Made by a program: the position numbers and the translations under genes. The notes beneath the pieces are model-generated. The model made no database searches and was not told the DNA's origin. It saw nothing but the letters and a program-made list of their open reading frames with translations. 8,198 nucleotides of DNA, taken from positions 1 to 8,198 of the forward strand of contig JAGNMH010000214.1 in assembly GCA_017991275.1 (NCBI GenBank). Direction: 5' to 3'. Below, piece by piece: positions 1 to 8,198 of this stretch; within the stretch, counting starts at the first letter, position 1, and each line of letters opens with the position of its first letter. This stretch comes from Acidobacteriota bacterium (GTDB taxonomy: Bacteria; Acidobacteriota; Blastocatellia; RBC074).

Positions 1-159
<159 letters not shown>

Positions 160-163
160 CCTG

Positions 164-171
164 AAAAGGAG
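164..171 (+). promoter_or_regulatory. Ribosome-binding site of gcvH
   Basis: AAAAGGAG lies 5 bases before the ATG at 177. This is a strong Shine-Dalgarno match. It sits just outside the right arm of the upstream hairpin, so that hairpin should not hide it. Confidence 0.8.
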
Positions 172-176
172 AACCA

Positions 177-572
177 ATGGCTTCTTACCCCGATAATCTT
201 CATTACACCAAAGACCACGAATGGATTCGCGTCGAAGGCGACACCGGAACCATCGGCATCACCGATTTTGCCCAGGATCAGTTGGGCGATGTTGTTCACG
301 TTGACCTGCCCCGTGTCGGCGAAAACTTTTCGGCGCACGCGCATTTCGGCGAAATCGAATCGGTAAAAACCTTCAGCGAATTGTTCACGCCCGTTTCCGG
401 CGAAGTCCTGGAAATCAACGAAGCGTTGGCCGATGCGCCGGAACTGATAAACAGCGAACCTTACGGCGGCGGTTGGATGATTAAGATCAAACTCGCCAAC
501 GCCAGCGAAGTGGACGCTTTGCTCAATGCCAGCGAATACGAAGACTTTGTCGAATCACAGAAAGAAGATTAG
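177..572 (+). CDS. gcvH: Glycine cleavage system H protein (lipoyl carrier)
   Basis: This 131-residue protein has the normal length for the H protein, the mobile carrier that shuttles the aminomethyl group from the P protein to the T protein and electrons to dihydrolipoamide dehydrogenase. The N-terminal block YTKDHEWIRVEGDTGTIGIT (residues 10-29) and the lipoylation motif GEIESVKTFSEL (58-69) are characteristic; Lys64 is the expected lipoyl-lysine. The block PVSGEVLEIN (72-81) and the GGGWMIKI segment (97-104) complete the biotinyl/lipoyl-like fold. The ATG at 177 is supported by AAAAGGAG 5 bases upstream and by alignment of the N-terminus with the family. The gene follows gcvT and precedes gcvPA in a same-strand cluster. 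Its TAG stop (570-572) overlaps the first bases of the next inverted repeat. The protein acts in the cytoplasm; the identification is firm. Confidence 0.97.
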   Translation: MASYPDNLHYTKDHEWIRVEGDTGTIGITDFAQDQLGDVVHVDLPRVGENFSAHAHFGEIESVKTFSELFTPVSGEVLEINEALADAPELINSEPYGGGWMIKIKLANASEVDALLNASEYEDFVESQKED

Positions 573-640
573 GTTGTAGGTTACAGGTGGTAGGTGATAG
601 TTCCTACCACCTATCACCTACCATCTGTTACCTGACACCT
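571..640. repeat. Inverted repeat of degenerate AGGTNNN heptamers (gcvH-gcvPA junction)
   Basis: Bases 571-600 form the heptamers AGGTTGT, AGGTTAC, AGGTGGT, AGGTGAT followed by AG. Bases 611-640 read on the minus strand give AGGTGTC, AGGTAAC, AGATGGT, AGGTGAT, AG. The arms agree at 25 of 30 positions and enclose a 10-bp centre (601-610), which itself carries a further copy of the unit on the minus strand (CTACCAC at 604-610) and allows alternative pairing with 586-593. The element overlaps the gcvH TAG stop by two bases and ends on the base immediately before the gcvPA ATG (641), so it fills the whole gap. Its sequence differs from the element at 50-159, but the design (7-bp tandem units in inverted arms, rich in GTAG and TAG) is the same. 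A role in translational coupling of gcvH and gcvPA is inference. Confidence 0.85.
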
Positions 641-1993
641 ATGAGATATATTCCGAATTCGGCTCAGGAACGCGAAGCTATGTTGCGCGAAATGGGCCGC
701 GAATCCGTCGCCGACCTTTTCAAGGGAATCCCCGACAATCTGCAACTCAAGCGCCTGCTCGATCTGCCATCGGCGCTTTCAGAACCCGACACTCTGAATT
801 TCTTTCGCAATCTGGCCGAACGCAATACAACGCGTTTGACAGGTGAGCGCATGACTTCGTTTTTGGGCGCTGGAGCTTACGACCATTTCATTCCCACGAT
901 CATTGACACGCTGATTTCGCGCTCGGAGTTTTACACTTCGTACACGCCTTACCAGCCGGAAATCAGTCAGGGAACGCTGCAAGCGATCTTTGAATACCAA
1001 ACGATGATCTGCGAGCTGACTGGAATGGATGTGTCGAACGCTTCGCTGTATGACGGTTCGACCGCCACCGCCGAAGCCGTTTTGATGGCAGAGCGCGTCA
1101 CTGGCCGCTCGAAAGTTGCGCTGGCCGGAAACCTGCATCCCGAATATCGCCAAGTAGTTGACACGTACATCCGCAACGCCGGGATCGAAGAAATCACGTT
1201 GCCGTTTGACGAAATCACAGGCGCGTTGAAGCCGGAATCGCTGGCCGAACTCGGCAAAGATGTTGGAGCTGTGATCGTGCAATCGCCGAACTTTTTCGGA
1301 GGCGTTGAAGAGTTACAAAAGCTGGCCGACGCCGCGCACAAAGCCGGAGCCTTGTTTGTCGTTGTTGTGGCCGAAGCTATGAGCCTGGGTTTATTGCAAG
1401 CTCCTGGCAAAGCCGGGGCCGACATTGTTTGCGGCGAAGCTCAGTCGTTCGGCATTCCGATCAGCTTCGGCGGTTCGTACTGCGGATTTTTCGCCTGCAC
1501 TGAAAAGCTGCAACGGCAAATTCCCGGTCGTTTGGTTGGCCAGGCTTTTGATCACGATGGCCGTCCGGGTTACGTGCTGACGCTGGCGACGCGCGAACAA
1601 CATATCCGCCGCGAAAAAGCGACTTCAAACATCTGCACCAACCAAGGGCTTTATGCGTTGATGGCAACGGTTTATTTGTCAACGATGGGTAGAAGCGGGG
1701 TGCGCGAAGCTGCCGAACAAAATCTGCAAAAGTCGCATTACGCGGCGAAACAGATTGCCGCGATCAATGGTTTCAGTCTGACGTTCAGTTCGCCGTTCTT
1801 CAACGAATTCGTAGTCAGTTGCCCGAAACCTGCCGCTGAAATTCTGGCCAAGCTGCAAAGCAAAAAGATCATTGGCGGTTTGGCTCTGGAACGATTCTTC
1901 CCGGCGATGAAAAACGAAGTTCTGGTTTGCGTCACTGAAACGACGACCAAAGAGCAGATTGATTCGCTGATTGCAGAAATGAAGGCGGTCTGA
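641..1993 (+). CDS. gcvPA: Glycine dehydrogenase (decarboxylating) subunit 1, P-protein alpha
   Basis: This 450-residue protein is the N-terminal half-equivalent of the P protein, found as a separate subunit in many bacteria and pairing with GcvPB to decarboxylate glycine and load the methylamine onto GcvH. Recognisable blocks are MRYIPNSAQEREAML at the N-terminus, FLGAGAYDHFIP (74-85), the SEFYTSYTPYQPEISQGTLQ region (95-114), CELTGMDVSNASLYDGSTA (124-142), CGEAQSFGIPISFGG (264-278) and TSNICTNQ (328-335). I chose the ATG at 641 because family members begin with this MRYIPN block. The frame stays open upstream to a GTG at 587, but those 18 codons are only translated repeat. No Shine-Dalgarno sequence is visible before 641, because the hairpin's right arm occupies that position. 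Translation may therefore depend on ribosomes arriving from gcvH. The PLP-binding lysine is not expected here; it is in GcvPB. The length is normal and there is no sign of frameshift. Confidence 0.96.
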   Translation: MRYIPNSAQEREAMLREMGRESVADLFKGIPDNLQLKRLLDLPSALSEPDTLNFFRNLAERNTTRLTGERMTSFLGAGAYDHFIPTIIDTLISRSEFYTSYTPYQPEISQGTLQAIFEYQTMICELTGMDVSNASLYDGSTATAEAVLMAERVTGRSKVALAGNLHPEYRQVVDTYIRNAGIEEITLPFDEITGALKPESLAELGKDVGAVIVQSPNFFGGVEELQKLADAAHKAGALFVVVVAEAMSLGLLQAPGKAGADIVCGEAQSFGIPISFGGSYCGFFACTEKLQRQIPGRLVGQAFDHDGRPGYVLTLATREQHIRREKATSNICTNQGLYALMATVYLSTMGRSGVREAAEQNLQKSHYAAKQIAAINGFSLTFSSPFFNEFVVSCPKPAAEILAKLQSKKIIGGLALERFFPAMKNEVLVCVTETTTKEQIDSLIAEMKAV

Positions 1994-2002
1994 AGAAAGC
2001 AT

Positions 2003-2066
2003 GTAGTCCCGCCTTTAGGCTGAAGGTCTCGACGGCCAAGCCCATTCCGCTTAAAGGCGGGACTAC
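2003..2066. repeat. REP-like palindromic element, GTAG...CTAC (gcvPA-GNAT junction)
   Basis: GTAGTCCCGCCTTTA (2003-2017) is repeated exactly in inverse orientation at 2052-2066. The stem extends by three more positions (2018-2020 with 2049-2051), one being a G-U pair in RNA, and encloses a 28-bp centre (2021-2048). Within the centre GGTC and GGCC can form a small inner stem. The element begins 9 bases after the gcvPA stop and ends 2 bases before the acetyltransferase ribosome-binding site. There is no T-run after the stem, so it is not a typical terminator. The foot sequence GTAG and the GC-rich stem resemble REP elements, which IS200-like REP-associated transposases can recognise; assignment to that class is inference. 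Confidence 0.85.
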
Positions 2067-2068
2067 TT

Positions 2069-2075
2069 AAAGGAG
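2069..2075 (+). promoter_or_regulatory. Ribosome-binding site of the acetyltransferase gene
   Basis: AAAGGAG ends 4 bases before the GTG at 2080. The core match is strong and the spacing slightly short. It supports GTG as the start and indicates that the gene can be translated independently of gcvPA. Confidence 0.65.
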
Positions 2076-2079
2076 CGAC

Positions 2080-2583
2080 GTGGGAGTTTCGACAAGCATT
2101 CCTAATTTTGCCATTCGTCAAGCGACTGAAGCAGACGTGCCGGTGATTCTGCAATTCATTCGCGGACTGGCGGAATACGAACGACTGGCCCACGAAGTCG
2201 TCGCCGACGAAGCTACTTTGCTTCGCACGTTGTTTGGCGAACGTCGAATCGCCGAAGTCGTCATCGGTTCTGACAACGACACTCCGGTTTGCTTCGCGCT
2301 GTTCTTTCACAACTTTTCGACCTTTTTGGGCAGACCCGGAATTTATCTGGAAGACCTGTTCGTCAATCCAGACCAGCGCGGCAAAGGTTTTGGCAAAGCT
2401 ATGTTGGCTTACCTGGCCAAACTGGCCGTTGAACGTGAATGCGGCAGATTGGAATGGTCAGTGCTGGATTGGAACGAACCGGCAATCAATTTTTATAAGT
2501 CTCTGGGCGCAAAGCCCATGGACGAGTGGACGATTTTTAGAGTGACCGGCGATGCGCTGACGCAACTTGCCGGAGAAATTTGA
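2080..2583 (+). CDS. GNAT-family N-acetyltransferase, SAT1 (diamine/thialysine acetyltransferase)-like
   Basis: This 167-residue single-domain GNAT protein most likely transfers an acetyl group from acetyl-CoA to a small primary amine. The fold is visible in order: an N-terminal strand IRQATEADVP (12-21), an amphipathic helix to about residue 40, FALFFHNFSTFLGRPG (72-87), then motif A, YLEDLFVNPDQRGKGFGKAM (89-108), whose RGKGFG is the acetyl-CoA pyrophosphate loop. WNEPAINFYKSLGA (131-144) is motif B, with Tyr139 at the position of the catalytic tyrosine of eukaryotic spermidine/spermine N1-acetyltransferase. The YLED, WNEP and NFYK blocks closely resemble that SAT1 family, so polyamines, thialysine or related diamines are the best substrate guess; the true substrate cannot be read from the sequence. 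The start is GTG with AAAGGAG upstream. The gene sits between gcvPA and gcvPB and is flanked on both sides by repeats. No direct role in glycine cleavage is known. Confidence 0.9.
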   Translation: MGVSTSIPNFAIRQATEADVPVILQFIRGLAEYERLAHEVVADEATLLRTLFGERRIAEVVIGSDNDTPVCFALFFHNFSTFLGRPGIYLEDLFVNPDQRGKGFGKAMLAYLAKLAVERECGRLEWSVLDWNEPAINFYKSLGAKPMDEWTIFRVTGDALTQLAGEI

Positions 2584-2591
2584 AATGTCCA

Positions 2592-2664
2592 GCCGCAGAT
2601 GAACGCAGGCAAAAGATGAGCGCAGGCAAACGCTGATCTGCAAAACTCGGCGTTGATCTACGGC
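2592..2664. repeat. Inverted repeat with internal 17-bp tandem duplication (GNAT-gcvPB junction)
   Basis: The outer arms 2592-2606 (GCCGCAGATGAACGC) and 2650-2664 (reverse complement GCCGTAGATCAACGC) match at 13 of 15 positions. Inside, 2597-2613 (AGATGAACGCAGGCAAA) is followed directly by a second copy at 2614-2630 with one A-to-G change. The stretch 2631-2641 (CGCTGATCTGC) can also pair with the CGCAGAT core, giving a competing stem. The element takes up most of the 101-bp gap between the acetyltransferase stop and the gcvPB start. No T-run follows. It looks like a dispersed intergenic repeat, unrelated in sequence to the other three in this cluster. Confidence 0.75.
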
Positions 2665-2684
2665 GGAATTTCTTTGGGGTTCTG

Positions 2685-4178
2685 ATGATTAAGAAATCAA
2701 GCAATCATATCAATCAAAACGAAGGCACGATCTTTGAACGATCGCGTCCAGGCAAAATCGGATACCACCTGCCCGCGTTGGATGTCGAAGCAACCGATTC
2801 GCTAATTGACGCCAAACTGTTGCGCGATGACGATCTGGCCGGTTTGCCCGAAGTTAGTGAAGTGGACGTCATTCGCCACTTCACGCGAATTTCGACGTGG
2901 AATTACGCTGTTGATTTCGGGATGTATCCGCTGGGTTCCTGCACGATGAAATACAACCCGAAGATCAACGAACGGGTTTCGCGCTTCGATGGCTTTGCGG
3001 CTTCGCATCCGTATCTGCCTGATGAACTGGCTCAAGGCAATCTGGAATTGCTGAAGCGGTTGGAAGATTCGTTGGCCGAAATCACAGGTCTGCCTGCGGT
3101 CAGTCTGCAACCGGCGGCTGGCGCTCAAGGCGAGATGACTGGATTGATGGTCATTCGCGCTTGTCTGGAGGCTCGCGGCAACGCGCGCAAAGTCGTGTTG
3201 ATTCCCGATTCCGCCCACGGCACAAACCCGGCTTCAGCAGCGGTTTGCGGCTATCAGGTCAAGACAATCAAATCCACTGCCGAAGGCGCAGTTGACCTGG
3301 AAGCCTTGCGCGCTTCGGTTAACGATGACGTAGCCGCGCTGATGTTGACCAATCCTTCGACGCTGGGGCTGTTTGAAGAAAACATCGAAGAAGTCTGCAA
3401 GATTCTGCACGACGCGGGCGGCTTGGTTTACATGGACGGCGCGAACATGAACGCGCTGGTCGGAGTCACTCGACCCGGCGATATGGGCGTGGATGTCATT
3501 CACCTGAACCTGCACAAAACCTTTTCAACTCCGCACGGCGGAGGCGGCCCCGGCGCCGGCCCGATCGCAGTGACTGCGGAGCTTGAACCTTTCCTGCCGG
3601 TTCCGCGTGTGGTTGTTCGGGATGGCCAATACAAACTGGAATTCAATCGCCCGCAAACGGTTGGCAGAGTCCGCGCCTTTCACGGCAACTATTCAGTGCT
3701 GGTTCGCGCGCTGTGTTACATCTTGACGCTCGGCGCTGAAGGCTTGCGCGAAGCCACCGAAACGGCTGTTCTGAACGCCAACTACATCGCCCATCATCTG
3801 AAAGACGATTACGAAGTTGGCGTGCAGGGCAAGGCGATGCACGAAGTGATTTTTAACGACAAACGCCAGCAGAAAAACGGCGTTCACACCTTGGACATAG
3901 CCAAGCGGTTGATTGATTACGGATTCCATCCGATGACGATTTATTTCCCGCTGGTGGTTCCCGGCGCGATGATGATCGAACCGACCGAAAGCGAAGGCCG
4001 AGACGAACTGGATATTTTCATTGACGCCATGAAATCCATCGCCCGAGAATCCGAAGAAAACCCGGAACTGGTCAAAACGGCTCCGCACAATACGCGTATC
4101 GGACGACTGGACGAAGCGACCGCTGCTCGCAAACCAGTCTTGCGTTGGAAACCTTCCAGCAAAGCGACTGGCGCATAA
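2685..4178 (+). CDS. gcvPB: Glycine dehydrogenase (decarboxylating) subunit 2, P-protein beta
   Basis: This 497-residue protein is the catalytic PLP-binding half of the split glycine decarboxylase and works with GcvPA and GcvH. PLP attaches to Lys278 within the hallmark motif LNLHKTFSTPHGGGGPGAGP (274-293). Other conserved blocks are DFGMYPLGSCTMKYNPKINE (77-96), LQPAAGAQGEMTGLMVIRA (141-159), DSAHGTNPASAAVCGY (175-190) and MLTNPSTLGLFEENI (220-234). The C-terminal part carries FHPMTIYFPLVVPGAMMIEP and RIGRLDEATAARKPVLRW, which are typical of this subunit. The ATG at 2685 has a weak purine-rich site (GGGG at 2675-2678). A basic, polar stretch of about 12 residues precedes the first conserved block. 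Normally gcvPB directly follows gcvPA; here the acetyltransferase lies between. A strong palindromic hairpin follows 57 bases after the stop. Confidence 0.97.
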   Translation: MIKKSSNHINQNEGTIFERSRPGKIGYHLPALDVEATDSLIDAKLLRDDDLAGLPEVSEVDVIRHFTRISTWNYAVDFGMYPLGSCTMKYNPKINERVSRFDGFAASHPYLPDELAQGNLELLKRLEDSLAEITGLPAVSLQPAAGAQGEMTGLMVIRACLEARGNARKVVLIPDSAHGTNPASAAVCGYQVKTIKSTAEGAVDLEALRASVNDDVAALMLTNPSTLGLFEENIEEVCKILHDAGGLVYMDGANMNALVGVTRPGDMGVDVIHLNLHKTFSTPHGGGGPGAGPIAVTAELEPFLPVPRVVVRDGQYKLEFNRPQTVGRVRAFHGNYSVLVRALCYILTLGAEGLREATETAVLNANYIAHHLKDDYEVGVQGKAMHEVIFNDKRQQKNGVHTLDIAKRLIDYGFHPMTIYFPLVVPGAMMIEPTESEGRDELDIFIDAMKSIARESEENPELVKTAPHNTRIGRLDEATAARKPVLRWKPSSKATGA

Positions 4179-4235
4179 TCAAACCTTCGCAGTACTGTAA
4201 AAAGTCGAACTCAAACCTAACAATTCCCAAACATC

Positions 4236-4271
4236 AAAGGCCGGAAGCATAGACTATGCTTCCGGCCTTTT
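4236..4271. terminator. Perfect 17-bp palindromic hairpin, probable bidirectional terminator
   Basis: AAAGGCCGGAAGCATAG (4236-4252) pairs perfectly with 4254-4270 around a single central base; in RNA the top few pairs would open to make the loop. The plus-strand transcript ends in UUUU (4268-4271) and the minus-strand transcript in UUUG. It lies between the convergent ends of gcvPB (stop at 4178) and the receptor gene (stop at 4299), as expected for a shared intrinsic terminator. The U tracts are short, so efficiency is uncertain. Confidence 0.85.
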
Positions 4272-4298
4272 GAGTAAGTGTTCGCTCAACTTGTCGGG

Positions 4299-7514
<3,216 letters not shown>

Positions 7515-7521
7515 TGATTTA

Positions 7522-7528
7522 TCCTTTT
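7522..7528 (-). promoter_or_regulatory. Ribosome-binding site of the outer-membrane receptor gene
   Basis: The minus strand reads AAAAGGA, 7 bases before the ATG at 7514. The match and spacing are good and support the start that also gives a complete signal peptide. Confidence 0.75.
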
Positions 7529-7535
7529 GTTAATC

Positions 7536-7565
7536 CGAATTTTCGGGTCGTACATTTGAAATTCG
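7536..7565. repeat. Short inverted repeat in the receptor 5' leader
   Basis: CGAATTTT at 7536-7543 faces GAAATTCG at 7558-7565; seven of the eight outer positions pair (CGAATTT/AAATTCG, allowing a one-base bulge). It lies 22-51 bp upstream of the receptor ATG, within the likely untranslated leader or promoter. It could be an operator or a leader hairpin, but it is short and AT-rich, so chance is possible. Confidence 0.3.
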
Positions 7566-7751
7566 ATCCTGCTAGGAACCGGGAACCGATTTCTACAAAA
7601 CGGGATTTGATCTTGTATTTTTTTAGAAAAATCGAAAGCCAACAACAGCAAGTTATGTTCCTGTAAAATTCAATTGCCTGCTTCCAGGCTAAAGCAAATC
7701 ATTTTGAAGTTTAGATTTGGTGGTGAAAAAACGACTGAAAAGTTCCTGTGC

Positions 7752-7780
7752 GAAAATTTGGAAGCGCCGTACAAATTTTC
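7752..7780. promoter_or_regulatory. Perfect 9-bp inverted repeat, possible operator in the divergent region
   Basis: GAAAATTTG (7752-7760) and CAAATTTTC (7772-7780) are perfect inverted copies separated by 11 bases (7761-7771). Arm centres are about 20 bp apart, or two helical turns, which would suit a dimeric regulator bound to one DNA face. It lies about midway between the two divergent genes, 238 bp from the receptor start and 216 bp from the hsp20 start. The lack of a T-run argues against a terminator. No regulator family can be named from this sequence. Confidence 0.35.
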
Positions 7781-7879
7781 ATATTTCATGCTGTGTGTGG
7801 ATCTCGATTTTAGCCAAAGCAGAGTCTTGGCCTCTTCAAAACCAGATTGACCTGTAACCCGGTTGTCTGTAAAGACTGG

Positions 7880-7906
7880 CTGAAACACGCGATTTTTCCC
7901 CGCTGT
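7880..7906 (+). promoter_or_regulatory. Weak heat-shock-sigma-like promoter candidate upstream of hsp20
   Basis: CTGAAAC (7880-7886), an 11-base spacer and CCCCGCTGT (7898-7906) partly resemble the proteobacterial sigma-32 consensus (CTTGAAA, then CCCCATNT). The downstream gene is a small heat-shock protein, which gives the match some meaning. The -10 half is poor, the implied leader would be about 80 bases, and whether this organism has such a sigma factor is unknown. Confidence 0.2.
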
Positions 7907-7995
7907 ACAAGCTGTCAAACCACACGGTAATATCACTGACCTGAGTTAACTTGAGTTGATGAAGATTACGAACCTGTTTTCCTGACTTTACTATT

Positions 7996-8198
7996 ATGGC
8001 TATTGTCACTGGTCGGCTCAGTCCTCTGACGGCCGAATTATCCGAACAATTGCGGGCACATTTACGGCGGATGTTGGTTCGCCTGGATGAGCTTCGCGCC
8101 CTGGCTTCCAGTCCTAATACCTGGGTTCCGCCTGTTGATGTTTGCGAAACCGAAGACGCAGTGTCGGTCAACGTTGAACTGCCCGGAGTGGCGATTGA
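7996..8198 (+). CDS. Small heat-shock protein, Hsp20/alpha-crystallin family, 3'-truncated by window end
   Basis: The first 67 codons are visible. Residues 1-42 form a charged, leucine-rich, probably helical N-terminal segment (LTAELSEQLRAHLRRMLVRL). From residue 43 the sequence WVPPVDVCETEDAVSVNVEL followed by PGVAI enters the alpha-crystallin domain. The order W-x-P-x-V-D-x-x-E-x-x-x-x-V-x-V-x-V-E-L-P-G-V is the family hallmark around beta-strands 2-3. Hsp20 proteins are ATP-independent cytoplasmic holdases that keep unfolding proteins soluble under heat or other stress. ATG 7996 is the only plausible start: an in-frame stop (TGA at 7960) lies upstream with no other usual start codon between. 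No good Shine-Dalgarno sequence is visible. The rest of the domain lies outside the window. Confidence 0.88.
   Translation, partial: MAIVTGRLSPLTAELSEQLRAHLRRMLVRLDELRALASSPNTWVPPVDVCETEDAVSVNVELPGVAI

Larger units (their letters stand above)
7515..7995. other. 481-bp non-coding divergent intergenic region between the receptor gene and hsp20
   Basis: This is the only long gene-free stretch. It is visibly richer in A and T than the flanking genes and must hold the divergent promoters. I see two small inverted repeats (7536-7565 and 7752-7780), the receptor ribosome-binding site (7522-7528), a direct repeat TGAGTT at 7942 and 7952 (10-bp spacing), and only weak promoter matches. TAATAT at 7928-7933 could be a -10 box for hsp20, with TGTACA at 7904-7909 as a poor -35 box at 18-bp spacing. 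No tRNA, CIRCE element (TTAGCACTC-N9-GAGTGCTAA), CRISPR or convincing small gene was found. A minus-strand open frame at 7670-7936 has no recognisable features. Confidence 0.7.

Noticed and set aside
587..640. Upstream GTG extension of gcvPA by 18 codons
   Set aside because: These codons are the hairpin repeat read in the one frame where degenerate units lost their TAG. Family N-termini begin at the MRYIPN block, so the start is 641.
2003..2066. Intrinsic terminator after gcvPA
   Set aside because: No T-run follows the stem and a ribosome-binding site starts within 3 bases, so REP-like or processing hairpin is the better reading.
779..2310. Minus-strand open frames up to 190 codons opposite gcvPA and the acetyltransferase
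   Set aside because: Both genes on the plus strand are unambiguous family members. The antisense frames have no motif and run across the intergenic hairpin.
7675..7690. Small hairpin GCCTG-CTTC-CAGGC
   Set aside because: A 5-bp stem without a T-run in a 481-bp region is expected by chance.
7670..7936. Minus-strand open frame of 88 codons in the divergent region
   Set aside because: No domain, no signal peptide and no good ribosome-binding site. Its content mirrors non-coding AT-rich sequence and spans the inverted repeat at 7752-7780.
7836..8171. Minus-strand open frame of 111 codons overlapping hsp20
   Set aside because: It is antisense to the recognisable Hsp20 start and has no features of its own.

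Overview
The window looks like a chromosomal segment from an Acidobacteriota-type bacterium, possibly a Blastocatellia relative. This rests on a long outer-membrane receptor with an N-terminal carboxypeptidase-regulatory-like domain of the kind expanded in that phylum, on a split P-protein (gcvPA/gcvPB), and on abundant hairpin-forming intergenic repeats. The taxonomic call is inference; no rRNA or other marker gene is present.

Positions 1-4178 (+ strand) hold a glycine cleavage cluster: the last codons of gcvT, then gcvH (lipoyl carrier), gcvPA, a SAT1-like GNAT acetyltransferase, and gcvPB. GcvPA and GcvPB together form the PLP-dependent glycine decarboxylase. It passes the aminomethyl group to the lipoyl-lysine of GcvH, and GcvT then transfers the one-carbon unit to tetrahydrofolate. 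The acetyltransferase has no known role in this reaction, and it splits the usual gcvPA-gcvPB pair. A 17-bp perfect palindromic hairpin (4236-4270) closes the cluster and faces the convergent gene beyond it.

All four gene junctions inside the cluster (gcvT/gcvH, gcvH/gcvPA, gcvPA/GNAT, GNAT/gcvPB) contain a long inverted repeat, each of a different sequence. The first two share one design: each arm is built from degenerate 7-base tandem units rich in TAG and GTAG. The gcvT stop codon lies inside the first element, the gcvH stop codon overlaps the edge of the second, and the second ends on the base before the gcvPA start codon. The third is a GTAG...CTAC hairpin resembling a REP element. The fourth contains a 17-bp tandem duplication. 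This is the most unusual aspect of the window.

Positions 4299-7514 (- strand) encode a 1071-residue exported TonB-dependent-receptor-like outer-membrane protein. Positions 7515-7995 are a 481-bp AT-richer non-coding divergent region with two small inverted repeats and only weak promoter candidates. From 7996 (+ strand) the first 67 codons of a small heat-shock protein (Hsp20/alpha-crystallin family) run off the window end.
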